Of a stretch of DNA of 64,000 nucleotides, positions 22,192 to 34,717 are shown one piece after another (within the stretch, counting starts at the first letter, position 1; each line of letters begins with the position of its first letter). A program made the translations under genes and the position numbers. Under the pieces are notes generated by a model. It saw nothing but the letters and a program-made list of their open reading frames with translations. It had not been told where the DNA came from and ran no database searches. Origin of the DNA: Podocnemis expansa (lineage: Eukaryota; Chordata; Testudines; Podocnemididae); contig ML681998.1 in NCBI GenBank assembly GCA_007922195.1, positions 17,375,937 to 17,439,936 on the forward strand, read 5' to 3'.

Positions 22192-24590
22192 GAAGACCCA
22201 CACTTTACTCCAACACAACAGCACTGAAATGGTTTTGTAATAAAACAAAAGTTAAGTTTATTAACAAAGAAGATAGGATTAAGTGATTTCAAGTAAGAGA
22301 TATGAAAGTTACAAACATACACACTTTTAGTGACTAACACTTAACTTCAGCAAGTTTCGATCTTCATCTAAGCAAGTTTCTCACCTATAGTTAGTTCTCA
22401 GAGACTTCAACCCCCTTGGCTGAAAGGATCCATCTGTAAGCTGCCTGCTATGACTCAAGAACCTGAGTACCAACCTCAGGGTAGATTGTTAAAAACCAGG
22501 GCACAAATCCAAAACTGGTTAATTCTACACTTAGATGGCACCAAAAATCAAGTGTAAACTCCTCAAGCACTGTAACAGCCTAAACATGGACTCACAGACA
22601 CTCACCATGTGTACCTGGATCTATCTTGCCTCCTAGTGACCATACCTTGGTAAGAACTGGTCTCTGACATCAAGAATCACAATAATATTCAGGTTACTTT
22701 GTGTCCCAAATGACTAGTCACTTACTTTAGATCACTTGGCACCTTAGATTTTACACCAAGGACAATGCTTGAAGCTAATCTCATAATAAACTATATAAAG
22801 GCTTACTAAGCAGGAAATGAAACAATATAATTATTTATATAGTTAAAGCAGGTAAATATGTACAAACAAATGAATTACAGTCTTAAATTTCAGAAATAAC
22901 AGATGCTTCTAGATTAAGCAAACTGTGTGTCTTTTTGGCCTAACCCAGGCTAAGCAGTTAGGATCTCTTGTTTATACCAAGTAAATGTTGCCCCCGCAAA
23001 GTTCAAGCAGCACAGAGCTCAATTTTCTTCTTGTTAAGAGTTTTTAGTTCCCCCTCCCTAGTACAGCAAACTCAGCTGATAGGAAGAATCTACTTGCATG
23101 ACTCATATTCACATGTGGGAGGACAGAACAGCAAAGTTTTTTGTCCTCTTTAATGTCCCACAGTAGGTTGTATGATGTCAATAGACATTTTTCGCTGGGC
23201 TGATGATAACACCTTTTGCTGAAGATCAGCACTTCACATTAAGTTTATATCTGTCTCCTGTCTGGTGATTTAGGTAGTCACAGAAGTTCACAATACAACC
23301 AGTCAAATATTACCTTGCAGTATGGGATACAGAAGTTATAACTCAGATTAATGTATGCAACAACACACAAGCACATAATAAAATCTAAACACTAACCCGT
23401 TTGTATAATTATAAAACTTGTTTGAGAAAAACTAACACACATGTAAATCTGACTGTTTCCGGCTATGGATTTATCAGTGCTCATTTGAGAAACAGGGACC
23501 TTGGTATGTGCTGGCTTCTGGTCAGCCAACATCACACCACCCTTTGCAGATTTCAAGAGCTCTGGCTTCTTGTATCCCTCAAATGATAGATGCCATATTT
23601 GTTTTCTGTTTCTACATGTACTTCCCATAGTCTATTGTCTCTGTTTCAAGAGCCAGGAGGGTTTCCATTGGGTACACCCTCCATCCTCTGTTTTGATCAT
23701 TAAATGGTCATTTCTCTCACTTGCTAGTTTGATGGCTTTGTTTATCTTCTATGTAAATGTATTTAAATTGTATCTGGCCTTGCCTTGTCCAGTTTACATT
23801 GGAAACCACAGTCAAACAGGCAAAACACACCTTTGGCTAGAACAGGCTGGGCTTATGCACTGCTTGCCAATCACTTTTTAAGAGGGTATTTCCATCACAC
23901 ATCTCTAATAGTTTATACTCTGCCTGTACATGCACCACACAATAATATTAATAACCAATGTGTTATCAGTTTGCATATGATATCCTACAAGACACCTTTT
24001 AGATGTAGATTTTGACAACAGTGAGTTTGACAGATGAATGTGTCAGACCCGATGCAGGCTTTAGTACTGTGTGCTCTCAGTCAAGTGGCAGTGAGCAACT
24101 CCCTGCAGCACATATTCAGACGGCACCAGTCAGAGCAACCCAAGAATGGAAATATGCAGAGGGCAGTCCAAGATCTTACCAGGGCATTGCTATGCTATTT
24201 TACATAGCACCATGAAGGAGGCCTGATAAGACTTTATTTTTAAAAATTACACAGGCAACAAAAGAGGACATCAAATTTATTCCCCTCTGCAGCCCGCCAT
24301 TAAAGATCCCAAGTCACTCTTGACAAGTTTCCTAGTCAACCTCCCTTCTTGTTACAGTCTACCTGATTAAAATACCCATGCCATTTCAAACAGATTTCTA
24401 TTTCTTGCCCTATCATATAGTGTTGCTTATGCATTTTTTAGGCTCTGCTCTGTCCCAGAGTTGAATGCATTTCAAAGGTGATTTGTGTACAGTTATGATA
24501 TATAGTTTGACTTTTGGACCCTTCACTATAAAAGTGGCTTGGATAAATATATTATTACAAATACTCTACTTTAAATGCTCAGAATGGTTG
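22192..24590. other. Intergenic, probably LTR-like repeat material, no gene supported
   Basis: Style resembles LTR or retroviral-internal non-coding sequence (for example 22250-22480), but I found no paired ends and no coding domain. Confidence 0.35.
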
Positions 24591-24598
24591 GCCTAGAA

Positions 24599-24880
24599 CA
24601 GCAGCTCCCAAACTTTTCCTTCATGTGGACCACTACATCATCATCAATAGCTTTTGCAAGCCACCACATAAGCAAGCCATTTTACATGTTTCTTAATAAA
24701 ACTTATGGCTGATGGGAATCAAACTTCTATATCAAAGAGTATTAAAAACACAGCTATTCATCATGCACACTCACAAAAATATTGCCCTTGTCACAGTATT
24801 TTTACCTGCAGTAATTGTTTTTACCCCACTCCCATGGACCACCTGCAGTAACTTCATGGACCACAGGTTGGGAATCAGTG
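24599..24880. mobile_element. hAT element, 282 bp
   Basis: CAGCAGCTCCCAAAC on the left and GGTTGGGAATCAGTG on the right, flanked by GCCTAGAA (24591-24598) and GTCTAGAA (24881-24888), 7 of 8. Confidence 0.75.
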
Positions 24881-25110
24881 GTCTAGAAGATGGAGGATGG
24901 CATAATCTATTATGTTCTTTGAGGTTTTATTCTGGGAGCCTAACTTCCCTATCATTCTTAGCATGTTTACTTACTTCCTTTTTGTAATACTCTTGGTTGC
25001 ACCCCCTCCCCTACTCACCTCTTCAGCCATTTCACAGAATGCATTTGTGTATTTCTCTCCAAAGTACGCATCTTCCAACATGCATAGTTCTACACTCTCA
25101 TTCTCTAAGC

Positions 25111-25479
25111 CAGGGGTGTCAAACATGCAGCTTGTGGGCCAAACTTCTTCCGTCCAGCCCATGACTGCGCTCCGCAGGACCATGCTCTCCCTAATAGACC
25201 GAAAGAGAGTGCGGTCTCACATACCCAGTGCTCCACAATGCCATAAGTGTGTCAGGTCTCGTGAGACCACAGATGCTGGGTATGTGAGATTGTGCTGTGT
25301 GAGACCACACCTTCTTCCTGACAGTGAGAGAAATGCATTATGAAGCATAGTTTTGCATACAAAGCACTCCATGATGCCCCAAGAGTAGCACAGTATTTCG
25401 ATTTATGGTACGTAAGACCCACCTGAAGTACATTTAAGTCAAATCTGGCCTGCCATAGAAAATGAGTTTGACACTCCTG
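25111..25479. mobile_element. hAT element, TGTCAAAC group, with internal hairpins
   Basis: CAGGGGTGTCAAAC on the left and GAGTTTGACACTCCTG on the right, with flanks CTCTAAGC and CTTTAAGC (7 of 8). Inside, TCTCACATACCCAG (about 25216) pairs with CTGGGTATGTGAGA (about 25276), and GGTCTCGTGAGACC is a perfect palindrome between them. Confidence 0.85.
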
Positions 25480-25487
25480 CTTTAAGC

Positions 25488-26706
25488 CTTCAGAATGCGC
25501 TTTGTTTCCACATCATACAAACTTAAATCACATCATAATCACTTGACCCACTGCTAGCTCTACCATTCTCTCTGGCTGAACTGTATCATGTAATTCCAAG
25601 CTTGCCAGTGAAAAACTGATCTTACACAAAAAATATTTTTCTGGCTTCAATTCATTGGAGGTCATAGGTGCACCAAAACCTTTCACCACTGGTAGATCAG
25701 GACTCAAATGCCAGTGATGCTAGAGTTCTAGATTTGCCACCAGGGAGTTTGATGGATGCTAAAATCACCCAATGCCAGTATTAGTTGCTGTACAGAATAT
25801 AACCACCCTTTTTCTCCCATAAGAATATGGGGACCACTGTGTTTCACTCAAATGTGTGATCCTGTCACCCTCTAGTGGCTGTAACCTAGAGGACATACAG
25901 CCCTAATACTGTTTTCTGTGATTTCTTTAATGTGCTAAATTGCATTTCTCTTAAATACAGTCATGTGTACACACATTTTTCTGAACAATTAGGCATATGC
26001 TGTAGTCTCAAAGTATAACATTAATTGAATTCTCAGTGTTCACTTTAGTAAAGGCACTTAACATTATCTTTTAGTGCAGGTGAAATTTCCCATCCAGACA
26101 ACAAGAGGTTAAGTTCTCTTTTCACTCAGAGATGAAGTAGGTCAACCACAGACTGCACAACTGAAGAGAGTTCACAAGAGCACTCTCAGCTCTGAAGCAG
26201 AATTTCTGTCAGTCTCTTTCAAGTTCCCTCTCCATAACTCTGGTGGTTGGTAAGCATGGGCTTAGTAGAGATGCCTACACATGCACAGTACCATAATGAA
26301 AACAGGGGGATTATAAAGAGAATCATTTGTGAAATATACTGAGTCTGGAGTTTTCCATTCTTCTATCTCCTTCCTTACCATTTATATTTACATTTTACCA
26401 TGGAAGGAAAAGCCTGTTTTAGTAAGAAGGAGGACTTGCATTCTTCCTGCCTCATTCTGTTTTCTTCCTGGTTTCCCTCCTTTTCCTCTGTTTCCCTTCT
26501 CCATTCTTCCCCCTTTTAAACTGCTCCTGTTCATGAGGTAACCCTACACAGCTCCCTAAAAATTGCAGCATTTTCATCCCAGAAGGTGCAATGTTTCAGT
26601 AGTGAATGAAGTGATTCCTGTATACTGAAAACATTTATCTAGAAAGGCATCTACTTGTGTAGCAGGTCTCCCAACAGTCCTGCATTTCACAGGACTGTTA
26701 TGCTTT
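25488..26706. other. Intergenic, nothing recognised
   Basis: No coding domain or repeat end seen. A pyrimidine-rich run lies at 26440-26530. Confidence 0.5.
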
Positions 26707-26714
26707 GAGCCACA

Positions 26715-27102
26715 CAGAGCCGTAACTAGGGCTTCCAGCACCCAGAGCAGGCAGCTCAAGGGCACTCCCGGGCCCTGATCCAGCCTGTGGCCTATTCTGT
26801 CCCGGTGCTGGGGAGTGCCTCCTCTGCCGTCAGGCGAAAGCAGCCAGGGACCCGGTAGGCAGGTGCCTCCCCCACCACTAGGGGAGCTGGCGGAGGGGGT
26901 GCCTCCCCCACCAGAGAGTGCGGCAGGCACATTCAGGGTTAGGGTGGAGAAATGCCCCCAGCCCTTACTTGGCTCTAGGAGGAATGAGCCTTTGCCAAAG
27001 GCACATTCCTCTTAGAGGCCAGATAGGGTCTGGCAGCAGTGCCCTTTAAAGTTTTGGCACCTGGAGCTGTGCCCCGTTCTCCCTGCCCTAGTTACAGCCC
27101 TG
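26715..27102. mobile_element. hAT element, GTAACTAGGG group
   Basis: CAGAGCCGTAACTAGGG on the left pairs with CCCTAGTTACAGCCCTG on the right. GAGCCACA at 26707-26714 and 27103-27110 is a perfect 8-bp duplication. The 388-bp GC-rich inside has no coding motif. Confidence 0.9.
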
Positions 27103-27514
27103 GAGCCACAAAATCCACTGTCACACAGAGCTGGCCTTCCTACTCTGGACAGATGCGGTTGGCCAATCCTCAGCAGTGCTTTGACTCCATGGGCCTGGTT
27201 ACAATACCTAGAGCATGGAGCCAAGCTCAGGTAGCCCCAAAAGACAAGAGCCAGAGGAGCTGCCTTAGCTGGGAAAGCGTGGGGACAGAATTGCTCTGCA
27301 ACTTCCTCTCCATGCCACTCCAGCCCCAGAGCTAAGGTCCACCCCCGCATTAGCTACTATGTTGGGAAGAATGCTGTAGAATCATGGCATCAGCTGCATA
27401 AAATCACAGAAATCCAAACTGGAACAAATGTCTCGGAGCAGTTAACTCACCTTTTCCTGGAGACTTCTGTGCAGTTGCAGTCATTTGCATGCAAGAAGTT
27501 TCAAAGCCAGGCCC

Positions 27515-27575
27515 GAGATTGCCCAGTGCTTTGGGATCCTTGTGGGGAAAGGCACATATAAATACAAATAGTTAC
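27515..27575 (+). repeat. L2/MIR-type 3' tail remnant
   Basis: GTGCTTTGGGATCCTTGTGG followed by GAAAGGCACATATAAATAC resembles the shared 3' tail of L2 LINEs and MIR-like SINEs. Short and degraded. Confidence 0.45.
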
Positions 27576-28107
27576 CACCTTGAAATCATATTATTCATAA
27601 TTTAGTATCAGACTCCACTCAATTAGGTTCTCCCCATAGCTCAGTTTTACATTTAAACATATTCTGAGCTAAAGACATGGTTTCTTCTGGCTGTATTACA
27701 AAACCCCCAAAAATACCCTTAAGAGAAAAGAAGGAGCTACCACCAGCCTAGCCCCACAACAAAATTCAATTGTCACCATTTTTTAAAGAGGCTTGTTAAA
27801 GGTAAACCTTTTGGAACAGAACTGTTAAGCTGTCTTGTTACTAATGCTAAACTGTTCAGCAGTAATGTGTTTAATTCCAGCTTCCACTGCCAAAAGGAAC
27901 TGGTGAATCTTGTCTAAAAAGATAGGTAGTGTTGCCCATGAAGTGCCAGCAACCCTCTTCCTAAATGAGACTCATTTCTGTTAAAATCTTTAACATTGTT
28001 CCAGATTGCAATTGTGCTGCACAATACAGGCTCCTTCCATTACCCTTCTGCTCCTCCATCTGCCTCTTTCCTTCCTCCCCCCGTCATCTCACCCTGTACT
28101 CTCTTCT
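27576..28107. other. Intergenic, nothing recognised
   Basis: AT-rich, no coding or repeat signal that I can support. Confidence 0.5.
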
Positions 28108-28211
28108 TTTTAACAAGGAGTTCTGGGGCACTTAAAAACTAACAAATTTATTTATTGCATTAGTTTTTGTGGGAGAAAATCCCACTTCGTCAGATGCTTA
28201 GAAGATGTGGG
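28108..28211 (-). repeat. Penelope-like 3' tail fragment
   Basis: The minus strand carries GACGAAGTGGGATTTTCTCC and the ATAAATAAATTTGTTAG tail. It lacks the outermost terminus, like the copy at 508-642. Confidence 0.7.
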
Positions 28212-29154
28212 AACTTGTTAGCTATTTGCATTTTTCTCTTTCTCAATCTATAATCTATCTATGTAGTGTGCTTAGTCAAGTGTACTTGATGCTGAGTCAA
28301 CTTTTCAAACAGCTGTGACACTTCTCAGTGTGTGACTTCAGACTTCACGCCAGAAAAGGCAGATTTATAAAATAATGTTCACAATGAGGGAGAAAAACAA
28401 TTTCCTCTTGGACAGGAAGTATTATGTAAATTGTTAGACTGTTTCAGGTGGACATGACTCTACTTCATTTAAGCAGGAAATACATGAAGAGGAAGGATGA
28501 CCTTAAGCCCACAAGAGGCAGTAGAGGGAAGTCTTTCCCTGATATTAAAACACTTCCAGTATGAATATTTACAAGTATTTTTAGGGAGAGCTCTAAGAAA
28601 CTCCTCCCCAGACAGCTTCAGAATGGAGCACATTCTGCTTTGCCCTTGGTATCTGCCTCCCTTTCTTCTGACACTAGTTAACTGAATCACATAAAGCTGA
28701 GTTTGTACCGTACTACAGCTCTTCATCACACTCTAACAGAGGACTTTTAAAATCTGGGGCCTCAGAAGCGTCCAGCTCCCACTGTCTTCAGGAAAGCCTA
28801 CATATAGCTAATATTGGCCTGCAGTAACTGCAGACTCTCCTGCTAAGCTCCATCACCCCACTCTAACTATTTACATAAGGAACAGAATTCCCTGTTTCTG
28901 TAAAGATGTTATTTTTTTCTTTTTTAATTCTATAGAAAGGATCTATGAAATGTTTTCATAAAAATCAAACCCATTTGTCACAGCAGTTCTAGGGAAAGGG
29001 TTTGTAAAATGGAATTCAGTGAAGGCCAACCCCAAAGGCAGCTGCCTTTGTGTGTTACATCTCGACTAGAACTTCCCTCAGCCTTCATTTCCAACCAATG
29101 AGACTCTTGCCGCTCCTCTCAGGAATGTTACCTATGAAGTTGTCAATAGAAGTG
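28212..29154. other. Intergenic, nothing recognised
   Basis: No gene or repeat end seen. Short frames have no domain features. Confidence 0.5.
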
Positions 29155-29322
29155 CCGCTTATTTTCCTCCCATTCTGTAAATTGTCCATCTTCAAAGTGT
29201 CTGACAAAGTGGGATTTTCTCCCATGAAAGCTCATGTGATAAATAAATTTGTTAGTCTTTAAAAGTGCCACAGAACTCCTTGTTTGTTTTGCTGAACTAG
29301 ACTAATACGGCTACCCTTTTGG
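29155..29322 (+). repeat. Penelope-like 3' tail, plus orientation
   Basis: Runs from CCTCCCATTCTGTAAATTG through GTGGGATTTTCTCCCATGAA to the full terminus GACTAATACGGCTACCC. The 5' limit is approximate and I could not find a matching target duplication. Confidence 0.75.
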
Positions 29323-29325
29323 AAC

Positions 29326-30279
29326 TCTATAAAGTATTTCATCGTTGTCAGAAGAGCACTTCACCATGCAGCAATGACCATTCTGTGCATGCAGACCTTC
29401 AAAATCAACCATTGTTGTCACCTCCAGTCTGGACAACTGTAATTTTTTCTACTTTGGGCAAACTCTGAAGACCAACAGGTTCAGTTAATGCAAAACAGAA
29501 TGGTTGCCTAATGGTATTGGGGCAGAGGGAGAGAAAAGGGAATAATTCAAAGTATTGATGACAAATGTAAAATGTTGGTGTGAGTCTTGCTTACCTGAAA
29601 TGAGACTTCTCACTTTAGAACTCATTAGGGCACCCCAGCTGGGAAGGATGCTTTTGTTTTCAGCTCAAAGGATTGAAGTTTGCAGGACCGGAGATAGAGC
29701 TCCCAGTGGATCTTTCTGACCATTAGGACTGTGCCTCTTTGGTAGCTTGCTAGAAGCAGAGTTTTGGGGGTCTTCAAGTACAATGCCAGGCATATTTGGT
29801 TTAGTTTAGCTTTCTGAATTATTTTGTTTTCCACTGAAGAAGCAATATGTAATTTGTGCTCGCAAAATACTTAAAATCGCATTTAGTTGCCATAGTGACT
29901 GGCACTCAGTTTATTCACCACATGGATCATGACCCCAAGGGTGGAACACCTATTTAAGTTTACTAATCAAAACTAACAGCTGCACCTTAAACTTCTTACC
30001 ACTTTCCATCTCACCAAAGGGATAGGGAGAAAGCGAAGGTAAATGGAAGGGATTGCCTTAATCGTACCTCATAGAGGGAAATTAGAACCCTTTGAACTCT
30101 TGCTCAAAACACTACTACTGTTCTATATCAGGTTTCTACTACTGTTCAGAATATTTTACATTTCCAGAAACTTCAATACAAAAGGCTTTGAAGTCCTTGT
30201 AAAATTAATCTCACACTGAATGTGGAAAGTGAAAACACCGTTTTAGAGAAAACAGAATAGGTCAAGTTTTTCAAAGGGG
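29326..30279. other. Intergenic, nothing recognised
   Basis: No gene or repeat ends visible. Confidence 0.5.
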
Positions 30280-32060
30280 TTGGGCACCCACATCAATAAC
30301 AAGAAGAGGATTAAGGCTGGTGTAGGTCCCTTATTGAATAGCACAGGTATCCTCATGATGAAGGATGAGGAAAAGGCTGAAGTGCTCAATGCTCTTTTTA
30401 CTTCAGTTTTCACAGGCAGGGCTAGCTCCCAGTCCACTACACTGGGTATGGCAGATTGGAGAGAAGAGAGGCCCTTGGTGACGGAAGGTCAAGTTAGGGA
30501 CTGCTTAAAGAAGCTGGATGTGCACAAGTCCATGGGGCCAGACGACCTACATCCGAGGGTGCTGAGGGAGTTGGCTGACGATGTAGCACTACCACTGGCC
30601 ATTATCTTTGAAAACTCATGGCGAATGTGCCAGAGGACTGGAAAAAAGCAAATATAGTGCCTATCTTCAAGAAAGGCAAAAAGGAGGATCTATGGAATTA
30701 CAGACCTGTCAGCCTCACTTCAATACCTGGAAAAATCATGGAACAGATTCTCAAAGAATCCATCCTGAAACACTTGAAGGTAAATAGAGTGATCAGAAAC
30801 AGTCAGCATGGATTCACCAAGGGTAAATCGTGCCTGACCAACTTCATCACCTTCCATGATGAGATGACTGGATTTGTGGATGAGGGAAAAGCTGTTGATA
30901 TGATATACTTTGACTTTAGCAAGGCTTTTGATACAGTGTCCAACAGCATTCTCGTCAGCAAGTTAAGGACGTATGGGTTGGATGTGTGGACTGTAAGGTA
31001 GATAGAGAACTGGCTAGATCAATGATTTCAGCATGTAGGAATCAATGGCTCCATGTGTATTTGGCAACCAAGAACAAGTGGTGTGCCCCAGGAGTCGGTC
31101 CTGGGGCCAGTTCTGTTCAATATTTTCATTAATGAGCTGGATGATGGGATTTATTGCACACTCTAAGTTTGCAGATGACACCAAGCGGGGGGGGGGGGCG
31201 GCCCCGGTAGACACACTGGAGGGCAGGGAGAAGATTCAGGAAGACCTTGAGAAATTGGAGCAGTGGGCCAATAGAAATCTCATGAGGTTCAACAAGGACA
31301 AGTGCAAAGTCCTGCACTTGGGACGGAAAAACCCCATGCACTGCTACAGGCTAGGGAGCAATCAGCTAAGTAGCAGCAGTGTAGAAAAGGACCTGGGGGT
31401 CCTAGTGGATGGGAAGCTGGATATGAGTCAGCAGTGTGCTCTTGCTGCCAAAAAGGCCAATGGCATACCTGGCTGCATCAGAAGCAGCATTGCCAGATCA
31501 AGGGATGTGATCATTCCCCTCTATTCAGCACTGGTGAGGCCGCATCTGGAATACTGTGTCCAGTTTTGGGCTCCCCACTACATAAAGGATGTGGACAAAT
31601 TAGAAAGAGTCCAGTGGACGGCAAGAAAATGATCAAGGGGCTGGAGCACCAGACCTATGAAGAGAGACTGAAGGAACTAGGTTTATTTAGCCTGCAGAAG
31701 AGAAGACTGAGGGGGGATTTGATAGCAACCTTCAACTACCTGAAGGGGTGCTCCAAGGAGGAGGGAGCTCAGCTATTCTCAGTAGTAACAGAGGATAGAA
31801 CAAGGAGCAATAGTTTCAAGTTGCAGCTGGGGAGGTCGAGGCTGGATATTAGGAAAAACACTCTTACTAGGAGGGTGGTAAAGCATTGGAATGGGCTACC
31901 AAGGGAGGTGGTGGAATCTCCATCTTTGGAGATGTTTAAGACCCAGCTGGATAAAACTCTAGCTGGAATAATTTAGTGGGAGTGGTCCTGCTTTTTTTTT
32001 GGCAGGGGGTTGGACTAGATGACCTCATGAGGTCCCTTCCATCCCTATGATTCTATGATC
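30280..32060 (+). mobile_element. CR1 LINE, 5'-truncated, broken reverse transcriptase, complete 3' end
   Basis: Several overlapping frames carry the CR1 reverse transcriptase in order: [61 protein letters not shown] (motif A), a motif B with Glu where PQGSVLGP is usual, and FADDTK (motif C, Asp-Asp intact). The C-terminal segment includes [21 protein letters not shown] and [23 protein letters not shown] stop near 30999 replaces the usual Trp, another follows near 31025, and frameshifts lie near 30620-30655 and 31625. The 3' end TTGGACTAGATGACCTCATG, then TGATTCTATGAT, is the typical CR1 terminus. No endonuclease or ORF1 is left. The copy cannot make a working enzyme. Confidence 0.93.
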
Positions 32061-33119
32061 TCAAATCAGGCCAAATAAGGGGACACTTGCACATGCCCCC
32101 ACACAATCCACAGGAGAGCAGGAAATAAAGCACAGCTCTCCTTATTTGTTCTTTTGTCATATCTAGAAAAAACATTTTTTTCACTAGTTGGAAGCTGGCC
32201 CTGTTAACCTGAAGGAAATTTATCATAAGCGACTGGAAATTACAGAAGAAGATCAGAATTATGAGCAGCAGAGTCATGAACTGACCCATCAACCACACTT
32301 CTCATCCGGAACTGGAAGGACGCCATCAGGGAGCAGCAGAGCCAAAAACCCAAAAAATAAATACAGTAAATTACTGTGTTTATACGTAAATTACTACAAA
32401 TGGGAAGTTTAAAAATGATTTGATAAGGTAAGGAAATTGTTTCTGGGCTTGTTTTATTTAAATTAAGATAGCTAAATGCAGCTTTATGTCTTTTGCACAA
32501 CAAGTCAATGTTCATTTGTAAACTTTTCAAATAATCATAACTTTTCTGAGTCATGAACAACCTCCATTACTGACGTGTTCATAATGCTAACATTCTACAG
32601 CAAGATGTATCCCACCAAGCAGTGCTATCATTCCAGGAAATTAATTTGTCTGTCAGTAGCCACATCTTCCCACCTCAGAGGACCTGAAATCCAAGGCAAG
32701 AGAAGCTGTGGGGAGATGCCAGTACCAGCTGAAAGACTGTTTTCTCATAAGAAGGTAGTTGGAACCAATGCAGAAAGATATTTAACCAGATTTATCATCT
32801 AGAAGGGAGAGATGGCTTAATGCGCCTACTGCCAATGTAAGAATCTTTTTCCAGCCCCCTACAGTCAGCCCCAAACTGTTGTGGATGAATGGACAGTCCA
32901 GCCTGGACTATCTGCAGTGCAATGATTCAACTTCATTTGAACACTTTGTTCCATGATTGATGTTATATAATTGATGTTAGTTTATTTAAACTGAGCTGTT
33001 CCATCTGTAGTTTAAGCCTATTAGTTGTACAGCCCTCGCTGTAACATGTAATTAACTTACCTCTCTTTGTGACAGTTTTCCTCTTTCACTGTCTTCTCTA
33101 TGCTAAAACACAGAGAATG
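32061..33119. other. Intergenic, nothing recognised
   Basis: A 74-codon frame at 32188-32412 shows no domain. No repeat ends seen. Confidence 0.5.
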
Positions 33120-33285
33120 CTTAGTTCTCAACCACTGCATCAAGACACGTTACCACACAGTGTAGGTGTGTCACAGATGGCTGAGGAGATGGCTGAATTT
33201 CGACTGGGGATGGGGAGAGGCTAGCATGTCCTGTAGGGTTCATGATATGCATGTGCCGCACCCTGCAAAAGGTTGAGAACCAGTG
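33120..33285. repeat. Short hAT element, TTCTCAACC group, copy 1
   Basis: GTTCTCAACCACTG at the left, AAAAGGTTGAGAACCAGTG at the right, and GAGATGGCTGAATTTCGACT inside, as in the copies near 34560, 37750, 46024 and 61831. No clear target duplication. Confidence 0.7.
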
Positions 33286-34559
33286 GTTTAGCGAGCTTTC
33301 TTGACCTTCCCTCCTCCCCTCCCTACGCAACAGGGCATCCAACTGATTGGATTCTCAATTGCAGGATGCTGTAGCTGCTTGGGTGCTGCAAGTTACTGTT
33401 TTAATTCAATAATATGCAGAGCAAATGGAACAATTAAATAGATTACAAAAGAGCCTTACATTGGTGTTAGAATTTACTTGCACTAACAGGCAGGAGACAT
33501 TCCACAGAAGTAATTAAATCTTTTTAATCTAGTGCTGTGGAGATCTCTAGCATCAAAGGAGGATGGGAAATCAAGATGCAAGGATGAACAATTTGTACTA
33601 ATATTTAGCACACAATTTCATTCTAAAAACAAAGGATAAAAATATCCTAAGAAATGCATGACATAAATCTGACAGCTATGGATGAAAAGCACTAGATAAA
33701 TTGAGAACTTACATACTATACTCCAAGATTACAAAATTGAATCACTGCAGAGTACTTGTAACTAGATCATTAAACTAACATAACTCATGCACAGTCTTGT
33801 TTAGCACTCCATTTTCATTTCACTGGAAGCTGCAACTTCCCTTTGACAGTCTGATGCAAGGTTAGATAAAAACACCTTCAACTGAAACCACTTCAAAATC
33901 TACTCTAAATTAATCCTGTTGGTAGACTGAAGTTAAAGTCTACTGCTTTCAAATTCTAAATCCTACTGCTTTTAAGTAGTGAAAGATAGCATCTTCAGAA
34001 GTGAACTGCTGTTCAGAAACAGAACCATCATGTTGCCGATACCTGTCCTTCATTCATTGTTAAGAACTGGTTTTGAAAATTCTTCTCAACACATTAGCCA
34101 CCACTGCCAGCAAGCTGAGTTTACACTTGACTGTCAGGATAGAATTGGGCCCTTATTTAAGCACAGCAAGAAGTTTAGCCAAGTACTGCTTCTTCCTTTA
34201 GACAAGTATTTAGTCAGTTAATGCTGGAGAAAAGAATTGTAAATTCTCTTGGCAATGACCTTGATTTGTCAGCTTTTTCTTTTAATAAGGGAACTTTATT
34301 CACACTCACCATCCCCTGTGGTTTATTTGCTCATTTATATTCTCCCACCTTTGAATTCATCCTAGATTCCTATGAGTTAGTTCTGAACCCTAATTAGAAA
34401 ATGAATTCTTAACTTGTGAACCTGGGTTTAACATTTGTAACTTTAAAATGAATATTATCCACCACACCCTTTTCCATCAGCCTTAATTGTTATACTGTTA
34501 GGAAGCACTTAAGACCAATACCCAGGTCATTCTGAATTTAATTCAGTGTTGAGTAGGAC
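33286..34559. other. Intergenic, nothing recognised
   Basis: AT-rich, without coding or repeat signals I can support. Confidence 0.5.
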
Positions 34560-34717
34560 CTTGGTTCTCAACCACTGTTTTGCCACACAGTGGTAAGCAT
34601 GTCACGGAAAGCTGGGGAGATGGCTGGATTCAGCCTGCAGGAGGCTGGGCTGGTGTGTCCTGTAGGGTTGTAATTTGCTGCCATTTGTTGTGACCTGCAA
34701 AAGATTGAGAACCACTG
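34560..34717. repeat. Short hAT element, TTCTCAACC group, copy 2
   Basis: GGTTCTCAACCACTG and GATTGAGAACCACTG frame a 158-bp copy with GAGATGGCTGGATTCAGCC inside. Confidence 0.75.
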
